DNA of 64,000 bases. It comes from Phenylobacterium sp. GTDB lineage: Bacteria > Pseudomonadota > Alphaproteobacteria > Caulobacterales > Caulobacteraceae. The position numbers were made by a program, and so were the translations under genes. Below, one piece after another: positions 33,138-40,548 of this stretch. The notes beneath the pieces are model-generated. The model saw only the letters and a list, made by a program, of their open reading frames with translations, ran no database searches and was not told the origin of the DNA. Positions within the stretch are counted from its first letter, which is position 1. The number at the start of each line of letters is the position of its first letter. The stretch covers positions 86,370 through 150,369 of the forward strand of contig NZ_JACESE010000011.1 of the NCBI RefSeq assembly GCF_013911965.1, in the 5' to 3' direction.

Positions 33138-33902
33138 GTGGACCCCCGCCCGACCATCGGCGTCACCCGGCCTTCCGTCGGCGACCTCCTGTCCTTCCTC
33201 GCGATCGCCCTCGCTATCCGGCTCGCCGGCGGCCGCGCCGTGCGGCTGGAATCGAGCGGATGGGAGCAAGTGCGGCTCGACGGCCTCGTGCTCAGCGGCG
33301 GCTCGGACGTCTTTCCAGGCCGCTTCCAGACCCGGCCGAAGGCCGATTACAGCTACGACCATCCGCGCGAGCAGATGGAGCTCGCCCTCCTCGAGCGGGC
33401 GCTGGCCGAAGACCTGCCGACCCTGGGCATCTGCCGCGGGGCCCAGCTGATGAATGTCGCCGCCGGCGGCTCCCTGCACATGGACGTGGCCGAGCGGTTC
33501 CATCCCACGCCCTATCCGCAGCACTGGCTGCGGCAGATCCATTTCCGCAAGCAGGTGTCCGTCACCCCCGGCACGCAGCTGCACGCCGTCCTGGGCTGCG
33601 AGCGGCTCTGGGTGAACTCGATCCACAGCCAGGCCGTCGACCGCCTCGGCAAGGGCCTGACGGTCAGCGCCCGGGAAGAGAACGGCCTGCCGCAGGCGAT
33701 CGAGCGCAGCGACCGCGACTTCTGCATCGGGGTGCAGTTCCACCCCGAGCTGCTGCTGCATCGGCGGGTCTTCCGGCGCCTCTTCAAGGCCCTGGTCCTG
33801 TCGGCCAGGGCTTACCGCGCCCAGCGGCACGGCGCCGGCGCGGCCGTGAGCGTGCCGGCGGGCTGGCGCGGCGGTCGGCGAGACCTACATCGCTCGGCGT
33901 GA
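33138..33902 (+). CDS. Gamma-glutamyl-gamma-aminobutyrate hydrolase family (peptidase C26/GATase1), 254 aa
   Basis: A class I glutamine-amidotransferase-like hydrolase: nucleophile Cys99 in LGICRGAQLMNV, and His202-Pro-Glu204 in GVQFHPELL. The LVLSGGSDVFP strand-loop is typical of PuuD-type enzymes that split gamma-glutamyl amides. It starts with GTG 33138. It is coupled to the ATP-grasp gene upstream, which suggests a make-and-break pair for a gamma-glutamyl or related amide; inference only. Confidence 0.82.
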   Translation: MDPRPTIGVTRPSVGDLLSFLAIALAIRLAGGRAVRLESSGWEQVRLDGLVLSGGSDVFPGRFQTRPKADYSYDHPREQMELALLERALAEDLPTLGICRGAQLMNVAAGGSLHMDVAERFHPTPYPQHWLRQIHFRKQVSVTPGTQLHAVLGCERLWVNSIHSQAVDRLGKGLTVSAREENGLPQAIERSDRDFCIGVQFHPELLLHRRVFRRLFKALVLSARAYRAQRHGAGAAVSVPAGWRGGRRDLHRSA

Positions 33903-33950
33903 CGCAAGGCCGGCCCGGCCGGCCCTGAACCAAGCGAAAGAGGTGATGCC

Positions 33951-34550
33951 TTGGACAAGCCAAAGATCGGCCTCATCGTCGGGTCCGTCCGCGAGAACCG
34001 CTTCGCCGACAAGGCCGCGGCCTGGATTTCGGAGCTCGCCGCGCGGCGCGACGACCTGGCCTTCGAGACCGTCGACCTGAAAGACTACGCCCTTCCCTTC
34101 TTCTCCGACGCCCTGTCGCCGGCCTATGGGCCTTCGCCGCATCGAGAGTCGCGCCGCTGGCGGGCCAAGATGGCGGAGCTGGACGGCTACCTGATCACGG
34201 CGGCCGAATACAATCGCGGCCCGACCGGCGTCCTGAAGAACGCCCTGGACCACGCCTACCGGGAGTACAACCGCAAACCCGTCGCCTTCGTCGGCTACGG
34301 CAGCGTCGGCGGCGCCCGGGCGGTGGAGCAACTGCGGCTGATCGCGATCGAGCTGCAGATGGCGCCCATCCGGCACGCCGTGCACATCGGCGGCGGCGAC
34401 TTCTATGCCGCGATCAAGGGCGAGAAGACGCTGAAGGACATGCCGCACCTGGAGAAGATGGCCGACGCCATGTTCGACGACCTGGCCTGGTGGGCGCGGG
34501 CCCTGAAACGGAGCCGCGAGGAATCGGGCGCGGCCTCGCAAGCGGCCTGA
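33951..34550 (+). CDS. NADPH-dependent FMN reductase family protein, 199 aa
   Basis: A flavodoxin-like fold with IGLIVGSVRENRFADKAAAW (FMN-phosphate loop), YLITAAEYNRGPTGVLKNAL and FVGYGSVGGARAVEQL, as in NAD(P)H-dependent FMN and quinone reductases. It transfers two electrons to quinones or flavins, which limits radical formation. It starts with TTG 33951, preceded by AGAGGTG. It follows the GATase gene by 48 bases. A 10-bp hairpin after the gene probably ends the unit. Confidence 0.88.
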   Translation: MDKPKIGLIVGSVRENRFADKAAAWISELAARRDDLAFETVDLKDYALPFFSDALSPAYGPSPHRESRRWRAKMAELDGYLITAAEYNRGPTGVLKNALDHAYREYNRKPVAFVGYGSVGGARAVEQLRLIAIELQMAPIRHAVHIGGGDFYAAIKGEKTLKDMPHLEKMADAMFDDLAWWARALKRSREESGAASQAA

Positions 34551-34561
34551 CCCCCGTCCAA

Positions 34562-34591
34562 TGCTCGGCCCGGGGGGGCCGGGGCCGAGCA
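34562..34591. terminator. GC-rich hairpin after the FMN reductase gene
   Basis: TGCTCGGCCC and GGGCCGAGCA pair perfectly over 10 bp with a 10-base loop. There is no T-run; it lies between convergent genes and may serve both. Confidence 0.45.
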
Positions 34592-34701
34592 CCGGACTGG
34601 AGTGTCCGCCAGCGGTCGCCGTCGGGTAAGGCGCCGCCGAAGACCAGATTAGTCACGGGCGGCCGATGGACACAATCGACCTCAGGGGAGGCTCGCTGAG
34701 G

Positions 34702-35088
34702 TCAGCGTCCGGCGCGCCCCGGTCCGCCGAGCTCCGTCTGCAACACTTCCAGCAACAGGGTGGGGGCGAAAGGCTTGGCCAGCATCTGGCTGTTGGGAAC
34801 GCCCCGGTCGGGCCAGGCGTAGGCGCTCCCCCCGCTCATGTAGATCACCGGCAGGGCAGGGTCGCGTTCGCGGGCGTGGGCCGCCACCTCCCAGCCGGAG
34901 CACCCGGCGCCGAGGTCGATATCGGTCACCAGGGCCGCGACCTTCTGGACGTCGAGCGCGTCGATCGCCTCGCGGCCCGTCGCAGCCAGGCGCAGCGCAA
35001 AGCCGCTGTCCTCCAGGACGGCTTCGATCAGGTCTCTCACCAGGCTTTCGTCCTCGGCGACAAGGACAATGGGGGACTCGTCAAACAC
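34702..35088 (-). CDS. Single-domain response regulator, 128 aa
   Basis: A CheY-like receiver: acidic pair in VLVAEDESLVRDLI, the phospho-acceptor Asp in ALVTDIDLG (near residue 57), the Ser in VIYMSGGS and the Lys in MLAKPFAP. No output domain, so it acts by protein contact, as in the general-stress or chemotaxis type circuits of Alphaproteobacteria. The PAS kinase at 38287 is a possible partner. It faces the FMN reductase gene. Confidence 0.88.
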   Translation of the reverse strand: MFDESPIVLVAEDESLVRDLIEAVLEDSGFALRLAATGREAIDALDVQKVAALVTDIDLGAGCSGWEVAAHARERDPALPVIYMSGGSAYAWPDRGVPNSQMLAKPFAPTLLLEVLQTELGGPGRAGR

Positions 35089-35572
35089 GCGCGCTGCTCC
35101 GCCTGGCGGGAGCGCTTGCGTCTCTCAGCCCGTCGCGGCCGGATGAGCGACGGATGTCGCCAAGCGTACGCGCCCGGGGCTTGAACGTCGAAAACCTGTC
35201 ACACCAACCCGTGTTCAAATCTTTCGAGACCGCGCGATGGCCAAAGCTGCGCCGACACTTAAGGCCTAGCTCCGGGGCAGACGGCCGCGTGTATTGCCGA
35301 TCCCTGGCGCGATCAGCCGTGGCCGCTTCATTCAGGTGAGCAAGTTGTGGCGTGGCGACTCTACTTCATCGATCCAAAGCTGCGGCGGATGTGCTTTGCA
35401 GCCTCTGGTACATGGGCAGAACCTGCGATATGGCTTGCGTGTTCCGTGGCGGATAAGTGCGCCGCACGGGCGAACTGCGCTCTGCGCAGAGCAGCGCGGG
35501 ACCGCCCCCCGCCCGTGCTGCAGCGATTGACACTTCGTCCGGCGAAAAGCCGGCTAGTATGAGGGGATGACT
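35089..35572. other. 484-bp non-coding region of lower GC ahead of the XRE gene
   Basis: No gene could be supported. Short open frames here have no ribosome-binding sites or recognisable sequence. The region contains a perfect 14-bp palindrome GCTCTGCGCAGAGC at 35479-35492, a candidate operator about 80 bases before the XRE start, a CCGGC-GAAAA-GCCGG hairpin at about 35540-35554, and a TTGACA at 35527 whose only -10-like partner (TAGTAT at 35555) is 22 bases away. A degraded gene cannot be excluded. Confidence 0.5.
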
Positions 35573-36028
35573 ATGGCGCGCGGAGAGGGGCCGGACCCCA
35601 TAGACGTGCATGTGGGCCTGCGGGTGCGGCTGCGGCGCAAGGCCCTGGGCTACAGCCAGGAGCGGTTGGCCGAAGCGCTCGACCTCACCTTCCAGCAGGT
35701 CCAGAAGTATGAGCGCGGCGCCAACCGCATCAGCGCCTCGACGCTCTACCGCATCGCCCAGGTGCTGGAGGTTCCGGTCGGCTATTTTTTCGACGGCCTC
35801 CATGATCCGGCGACGCCGTCCGGCGAAGCCTACGCGGCCGCCTACGACAACGTGCTGCAAGGCCTGCTGCTGGAGCCGAACGGACCGGCGCTCGCCGAGG
35901 CCTTCCTGAGCATCCGCCGGCGCAGCACCCGCAAGAGCATCACCGACCTGGTGCAGGCGATCGCGGCCAACGACGATGGCGAGGGCTCGGCCGGCGGCGC
36001 CTTCACAGAAGGCTCGGCCGCGGAATGA
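35573..36028 (+). CDS. XRE-family transcriptional regulator, 151 aa
   Basis: An N-terminal Cro/C1-type HTH (VRLRRKALGYSQERLAEALD, FQQVQKYERGANRISASTL) is followed by YRIAQVLEVPVGYFFDGL, the standard opening of a large alphaproteobacterial XRE family of 120-150 residues, and then a helical C-terminal part. I chose ATG 35573 because GAGGGG lies 6 bases before it; ATG 35567 is possible. Targets are unknown; the palindrome GCTCTGCGCAGAGC upstream could be its own operator. Its stop overlaps the start of the small membrane protein gene. Confidence 0.85.
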   Translation: MARGEGPDPIDVHVGLRVRLRRKALGYSQERLAEALDLTFQQVQKYERGANRISASTLYRIAQVLEVPVGYFFDGLHDPATPSGEAYAAAYDNVLQGLLLEPNGPALAEAFLSIRRRSTRKSITDLVQAIAANDDGEGSAGGAFTEGSAAE

Positions 36029-36273
36029 GGCGGCGCGACGGTCTCCTCATCGCGCCGATCCTCCTGGTGGGCGTGTTGCTGGCGAGCCTGATCGTCAGTC
36101 CCAGGCCGCTTTCCGAGCCGATGCTCTGGGCGGTGACGGCCCTCTCCGGCGCCGCGATCCTCGCCTATGCAGGCCTTGCCTGGCGTTCGCGCGGCCAGGT
36201 GGCGGACGAGGCGCGCGGCGGTCGGCCTTTCGAGCGCCGATCGCGGGGTTCCCCGAATGACGGCGACGCCTAG
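36025..36273 (+). CDS. Small membrane protein with two helices, 82 aa
   Basis: Two hydrophobic stretches (GLLIAPILLVGVLLASLIV at about 6-24 and LWAVTALSGAAILAYAGLAW at 34-53) are followed by a charged tail. No family recognised. It overlaps the XRE stop codon (ATGA), so it is translated with the regulator, and it converges with the response-regulator gene with a four-base overlap. Confidence 0.65.
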   Translation: MRRRDGLLIAPILLVGVLLASLIVSPRPLSEPMLWAVTALSGAAILAYAGLAWRSRGQVADEARGGRPFERRSRGSPNDGDA

Positions 36274-36638
36274 CCTGCGTCCTTGCCGAGCGCCTTCCCC
36301 ACGACCTCCACCAGGTCATCGATCCGGAACGGCTTCTGCAGGAAGACCTCGTAGCGGTCGAACCGGGCGCGCAGCGCGGTCTCGGGGACGGCGCTCATCA
36401 TGATGATCGGCACGTGGGCGAGATCATCCATCGCCTTCACCTGAGCTGCGAAGGTCGGGCCGTCCATGATGGGCATCATGAAGTCGCTGATGATCAGGTC
36501 CGGCTTCTCCTGGCCGAGACGCTCCAGCGCCTGGGCCCCGTGCGCGGCCTTGAGGACCCGGTAGCCCTCGTCCTCGAGCGCGGTCAGGATCAGGTCCGCC
36601 ACGCCGAATTCATCCTCGACCACGAGAACCGTCTTCAC
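36270..36638 (-). CDS. Single-domain response regulator, 122 aa
   Basis: A CheY-like receiver with VLVVEDEFGVADLI, the phospho-acceptor in IISDFMMPIMDG (Asp near residue 52), IIMMSAV and LQKPFRIDDL. It lies nine bases after the KaiC-like ATPase gene on the same strand and should be co-transcribed. In KaiC-family modules of proteobacteria a receiver and a PAS kinase often accompany the ATPase, as here. Confidence 0.9.
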   Translation of the reverse strand: MKTVLVVEDEFGVADLILTALEDEGYRVLKAAHGAQALERLGQEKPDLIISDFMMPIMDGPTFAAQVKAMDDLAHVPIIMMSAVPETALRARFDRYEVFLQKPFRIDDLVEVVGKALGKDAG

Positions 36639-36647
36639 GAGGCCGCC

Positions 36648-38150
36648 TCACGCTCTTGGCGGCAACGGCGCCGGACGCGGTTCACTCGCCGATTCATGGG
36701 CGAAGCCGGTCATCAGGGCCTCGGCGCCGACGAACGGCTGGCCGATGTGGATGCCGCTGTCGTCGATCGTATACTCCCGAAGGGCGGGATCGAAGTCGCT
36801 GTCGCGCATCTTCACGATGGCGAGGATCCGCGCCATGCGGGACTGCCGCTCGACGAACCGCATGTAGAGCAGGTTCTCAACCAGGCTAGAGATGTTGTCG
36901 ATCGGCACTTCCACCTGGGCGCCGAACAGGTCGCGCGTCTCCATGGTGTAGAGGGTCGTCACGCCCAGGACCCGCAGCTCGTTGGCGAGGGCGGCGAAGA
37001 AGCGCGAGATCCGCGACGGCTCCGAGGCGGCCGCGATGAAACCTCCGAGCCCATCCACCAGCAGCCGCTTCACCTTGCGCCGGCGCACGGCGTCGACCAG
37101 CCGATGGCCCAGCGCGTCGAACACCGGCTCGGTCGGCGCCTGCCACAGGATCTCGACGGCGCCGCTCGCGGTGAGGGCGTCGAGGTCGACGCCGATCCGT
37201 TTGGCCTTCACCTTCAGGCGCGGCGGCGTCTCGTAGAAGCCGAACAGAAGGCCCGGTTCTTCGGGCGTGCTCGCGCCGATGAACTGAATGCCGATCGTCG
37301 TCTTGCCCGCGCCGGAGGGGCCGATCACCGCCGAGGTGGAGGTGGTGCGAAGACCGCCGCCGATCACCGCATCCAGCGACGGCGCACCCGTGGTGTAGCG
37401 GTCCTCGCCGACGTCGTCGTGCCGGCTGGGCGTGGCGTAGAGCGCCTCGAAACGCGGATGGACGTGATAGCCGTCGCTGTCGATCGAGTAGGCGTGGCGA
37501 CCCTCCAGGAAGGCGCTGGAGCGCAGCTTCACGACTTCGAGGTAGCGTTCGGTGCGATCGCCCGAAGGCCTGCGCACCATCTGCACGATCCCGTCCACCA
37601 TGGTCCGCTCCGGGCGGCTGGCGCGGCCGTCGTCATTGGTCAGCAGGAAGGTCGTGCAGCCGGCGGCGGCGACCTGGCCCTGCAGGTCGTGGATGAACTT
37701 CTTGAAGTCGCGCTCGCTCGAGGCGGAGGCCTGGGTGGCGAGGAAGCCGTCCAGCACCAGCATGGTCGCCTTGCGGCCCTTGATCTCCCGGCGCAGCAGG
37801 TTGAGCAGGCCCGGCAGGCCGTCCTCCTCCAGCGTCGTAAAGCCGCTCACATAGACGATCTGGTCGGATACGGCGGCCTGGTCGAAGAAGCTCAAAGTGC
37901 CGAGCTGCTGCAGCAGGCGCGAGTGGCTTTCGGCCAGGAGGGTCACGTACAGGACCCGGCCACCGCCCTCGATATGCTTGTAGCAGATCTGATTGGCGAG
38001 GATCGTCTTGCCCGAACCGGGATCGCCCTGGACGATATACACGCCGCCTTCGACGAAGCCGCCGTTCAAGACAGTATCCAGCCCCGGCACTCCGCTGGCC
38101 GTACGTGGCACTGTTTCTGGCGCCTGCGCCTCTCCCATCCCTTGCCCCAT
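36648..38150 (-). CDS. KaiC-like dual RecA-domain ATPase, 500 aa
   Basis: Two KaiC/RecA-type domains: the first with VPGLDTVLNGGFVEGGVYIV and Walker A GDPGSGKT (residues 42-49), the second with GAPSLDAVIGGGL and Walker A GPSGAGKT (around 275-280), each followed by a Walker B. KaiC forms hexamers and autophosphorylates in cyanobacterial clocks; relatives in other bacteria act in stress and signalling. No KaiB gene is seen. Length is close to KaiC (about 520). The frame is open to ATG 38195, but a promoter-like GGAAC-N16-AGTT at 38164 and a short leader favour ATG 38150; ATG 38138 is also possible. A response regulator follows and a PAS kinase is divergent. Confidence 0.85.
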   Translation of the reverse strand: MGQGMGEAQAPETVPRTASGVPGLDTVLNGGFVEGGVYIVQGDPGSGKTILANQICYKHIEGGGRVLYVTLLAESHSRLLQQLGTLSFFDQAAVSDQIVYVSGFTTLEEDGLPGLLNLLRREIKGRKATMLVLDGFLATQASASSERDFKKFIHDLQGQVAAAGCTTFLLTNDDGRASRPERTMVDGIVQMVRRPSGDRTERYLEVVKLRSSAFLEGRHAYSIDSDGYHVHPRFEALYATPSRHDDVGEDRYTTGAPSLDAVIGGGLRTTSTSAVIGPSGAGKTTIGIQFIGASTPEEPGLLFGFYETPPRLKVKAKRIGVDLDALTASGAVEILWQAPTEPVFDALGHRLVDAVRRRKVKRLLVDGLGGFIAAASEPSRISRFFAALANELRVLGVTTLYTMETRDLFGAQVEVPIDNISSLVENLLYMRFVERQSRMARILAIVKMRDSDFDPALREYTIDDSGIHIGQPFVGAEALMTGFAHESASEPRPAPLPPRA

Positions 38151-38163
38151 AGAACTGCACCCC

Positions 38164-38188
38164 AACTGAGCGGCGGACATTGCGTTCC
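38164..38188 (-). promoter_or_regulatory. Possible EcfG-type promoter of the KaiC-like operon
   Basis: Minus strand GGAAC-N16-AGTT: exact -35 part, one mismatch in the -10 part. If used, transcription starts close to ATG 38150, giving a short leader. Confidence 0.35.
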
Positions 38189-38286
38189 GCCGCATCCGCC
38201 TGCAAGGTTTTCTGGCCGACCTCGAGGGAAGCCGGCCGGGCGGAGGACGGGCCTCAGCGTGTGAGCTTATCCGGACGAGGCAAGCG

Positions 38287-39450
38287 GTGGGAGAGCTTCG
38301 GGCTCAGCCATGCGGTCCGGCCGCTGTGGTGGTGGAGAACGCCACCCTGGCGGCGGGGCTCTCCTGCGCGCCGATTCCGGTCACCCTGCTGGACGCCACC
38401 GCGCCGGGACGGCCGATCGTCTACTGCAATGAGGCCTTCTGCCAGCTGACCGGCTACCCGATCGAGGACGTCATCGGGCGGGGCCTCAATCTTCTCAGCC
38501 TGCCGGCCGACGAGGGCCGCGACCTCGACGCCGTGGTGTCGCTCGCCATGCCGAAGCGAGAGCTACAGATGCGGCGGCGCGACGGGCGGCCGTTCTGGAA
38601 TGCGTTGTCGGCTGGCCCCGTCCGCGACGAAGCCGGGCGCGTCACCCATGTCGTGGTCACCCACACCGACATCACCGAACATCGCCAGCGCGACGAGGCG
38701 CTCCAGAGCGCCCTCACCCACGCCGAGCGGGCGAACTGGGCCAAGAGCCGCCTGATCGCCGTCGCCGGCCACGACCTGCGCCAGCCGTTGCAGACCATCG
38801 TCGCCGCCCTCGACCTCCTGCGACGTGAAACGGACCTGAGCGCCCGTGGCCGCCGGCTGTTGGGCCATGCGGAGATCGCCGCCGTCGACCTCGACGAGGA
38901 GCTCAAGGCGCTGGCCCAGGTCTCCGAGGTCAAACAGGACCTGGCGCCGGTGATCGAGGATTTTGCGCTGGACGAGATCCTGGACGGCGTCATCGCGGCC
39001 TGGCGGCCGCGCGCGGAGCATAAGGGGCTGAGCCTGCGCACCGCCTGCACCCACGTGGCGGTCCGCAGCGACCGAGCCATGCTGCGGACCATCCTGCGCA
39101 ACCTGGTCGGCAACGCGGTCAAGTACACCTTCGAGGGCGGCGTGCTGATCGGCGTTCGCCGCCGCGGCGGGGGTCTCGCCATCGAGGTCTGGGACACCGG
39201 CGCCGGCGTTCCGCCGCATATGCTCGAACGCATTTTCGAAGCCTTCGAGCGCGCCGATTCGACCGGCAACGAGGGTCTCGGGCTCGGGCTCTGGATCGTC
39301 CAGAAGACCGCCCAGTTGCTCGGCCACACCATAGAGGTGCGCTCGGTCGCCGGCCGGGGATCGTGCTTCAGCATCCGCCTGGAGCGCGGCGATCCGGCCG
39401 CAGCGCGAGAGAACGCCGGCGCCGCCCAGGTGGGCGGCCTCGAACCCTAG
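38287..39450 (+). CDS. PAS-domain sensor histidine kinase, 387 aa
   Basis: A PAS domain at about 28-130 (IVYCNEAFCQLTGYPIEDVI, GRGLNLL, NALSAGPVRDEAGRVTHVVV) of the LOV-like type, but the flavin-binding Cys of the G-R-N-C-R motif is absent, so it is not a LOV photoreceptor. The dimerisation domain has the phospho-acceptor His162 in AVAGHDLRQPLQT, and the ATPase domain has NLVGNAVKYTFEGG and DTGAGVPPHMLERIFEAFER. Cytosolic; no membrane segment. It starts with GTG 38287. It is divergent from the KaiC-like gene and is the likely kinase for the adjacent receivers. Confidence 0.88.
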   Translation: MGELRAQPCGPAAVVVENATLAAGLSCAPIPVTLLDATAPGRPIVYCNEAFCQLTGYPIEDVIGRGLNLLSLPADEGRDLDAVVSLAMPKRELQMRRRDGRPFWNALSAGPVRDEAGRVTHVVVTHTDITEHRQRDEALQSALTHAERANWAKSRLIAVAGHDLRQPLQTIVAALDLLRRETDLSARGRRLLGHAEIAAVDLDEELKALAQVSEVKQDLAPVIEDFALDEILDGVIAAWRPRAEHKGLSLRTACTHVAVRSDRAMLRTILRNLVGNAVKYTFEGGVLIGVRRRGGGLAIEVWDTGAGVPPHMLERIFEAFERADSTGNEGLGLGLWIVQKTAQLLGHTIEVRSVAGRGSCFSIRLERGDPAAARENAGAAQVGGLEP

Positions 39451-39613
39451 GTTCCAAGGCCGCCCGGAACGCCGGGGCGTTGGGGGCTGGGGGGCGTCCC
39501 GGCTTACCCTAAGACCGTCGCGGGGCCGGAGCCAAGTCTCCGCGCGTGGGCGCCGTCGGAGGCTCACACCGTCTCGGCCGCGCCCGCCGCAACCGGCCGG
39601 CATCAGAGGTTCA

Positions 39614-39633
39614 GGGCGGCCCGAAGGCCGCCC
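39614..39633 (-). terminator. Hairpin with UUCG loop after the 50-aa gene
   Basis: On the minus strand GGGCGGCC-TTCG-GGCCGCCC, a perfect 8-bp stem with the very stable UUCG tetraloop, 8 bases after the stop of the small gene at 39642. No T-run follows. Confidence 0.45.
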
Positions 39634-39641
39634 CTCCCCTG

Positions 39642-39794
39642 TCAGACGGGGTCCACGTCGGCCCGCAGACCGCCGTGCTGGTCCAAGAGGATGGTCGCCT
39701 GCTCGGCGGCCTCCTGCTGGTTACCGTTGAAGTGCTCCTCATGGAGCTTGTCGGCGCCGTCGTGGCGGTCGCCCAGGATCGTGATCTTCCACAT
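39642..39794 (-). CDS. Small hydrophilic protein, 50 aa
   Basis: A short frame with a clear GGAGG seven bases before ATG 39794. The product opens MWKITILGDRHDGADKLHEE and continues with an acidic, Gln/Ala-rich helix (NQQEAAEQATILLDQHGG) ending DVDPV. Codon use is like the neighbours (GC-rich third positions) and a stable hairpin follows the stop. No family recognised; too short for most gene finders. It may be a small stress protein. Confidence 0.55.
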   Translation of the reverse strand: MWKITILGDRHDGADKLHEEHFNGNQQEAAEQATILLDQHGGLRADVDPV

Positions 39795-40041
39795 GGGATG
39801 ACCTCCTTGTCGTTGCGGCCAGGGTGAGGCGGCCCTGGGCGCAGGGTTGATGGTGAAGCCTCCGTCTATTTAGCCAGCGGCGCAGGCTGATCGGGGGCGG
39901 CGACCTGCTATTGCGCCGGCTGTGTCGCTGAGGCCACACCTCGGCGCCCTGACCCCCAATCGCGCTCTTGTGCGCGTCCGGCGCCGCCATAGATCACCGG
40001 GTGGCCGGCCCCGCCGGCCGAACTCAGTCGAGGTTGCGGAG

Positions 40042-40461
40042 ATGATCACGACGGTGGCGCCCTCGGCCCGCCGGCGACGGAACCGGCGTGCGGCCCAGAT
40101 CGGTCTGACCCTGGCGGGGGTGCTCCTCGCCGTAGGCGCCGTGCCGGCCGGCCAGTCGGTCCTGCAGGACCCGCTCGTCTGCTTCGTCGATGATCAAGGA
40201 CGCAAGATCCGGATCGGCGAGACGGTGCGCGATCGGAACGGGCGCGAGATCGGGTGGATCTCGGCCAGCCAGTGCGCGTCGGACGCGCCGCCCGGTAAGC
40301 TGCGCGTCGTTCCCAGCGTCTATGGCGCTGTGGATCCGGTCGAGGTGGACGCCTCGGTCCTGATGAGCGCCGACAAGGGCGTCGTCCTGGCGCTTTCGGC
40401 CGACGAGCTCCACCGCACCTTCCAATACGCGCGCACCGACGGCCGCGAGGCCCCCAGCTGA
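40042..40461 (+). CDS. Membrane-anchored or secreted protein of unknown function, 139 aa
   Basis: An Arg-rich N-terminus is followed by a hydrophobic helix (AAQIGLTLAGVLLAVGAVPA, about 16-35) that is either a signal anchor or an uncleaved signal. The outer part contains VCFVDDQGRKIRIGETVRDR and NGREIGWISASQCA, two cysteines, and a beta-rich remainder, similar in feel to PRC-barrel or SH3-like envelope proteins. No family recognised. The start is an estimate; the frame is open upstream to 39922. Confidence 0.5.
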   Translation: MITTVAPSARRRRNRRAAQIGLTLAGVLLAVGAVPAGQSVLQDPLVCFVDDQGRKIRIGETVRDRNGREIGWISASQCASDAPPGKLRVVPSVYGAVDPVEVDASVLMSADKGVVLALSADELHRTFQYARTDGREAPS

Positions 40462-40463
40462 CG

Positions 40464-40489
40464 GGAACAGCTTGGCCGTGAAGCGCGTT
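40464..40489 (+). promoter_or_regulatory. EcfG-type promoter of the glycosyltransferase-debranching operon
   Basis: GGAAC-N17-CGTT, exact match, 60 bases upstream of ATG 40549. The -10 part overlaps a 16-bp palindrome GTTGCGCGCGCGCAAC, a possible operator. Confidence 0.65.
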
Positions 40490-40548
40490 GCGCGCGCGCA
40501 ACTCCGGGGGCGGGCTGCGCCCCCTTCTCAGAAGAAGGGATTAACCGC

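Noticed and set aside
35527-35560. Sigma-70 promoter TTGACA ... TAGTAT before the XRE gene
   Set aside because: The spacer would be 22 bases, too long for a normal promoter.
35154-35562. Short genes in the 35.1-35.6 kb gap
   Set aside because: No ribosome-binding sites or known motifs and mixed codon use; treated as non-coding, with remnants of a gene not excluded.
38287-39450. LOV blue-light photoreceptor kinase
   Set aside because: The PAS domain resembles LOV, but the reactive Cys in the G-R-N-C-R motif is replaced (GRGLNLL).
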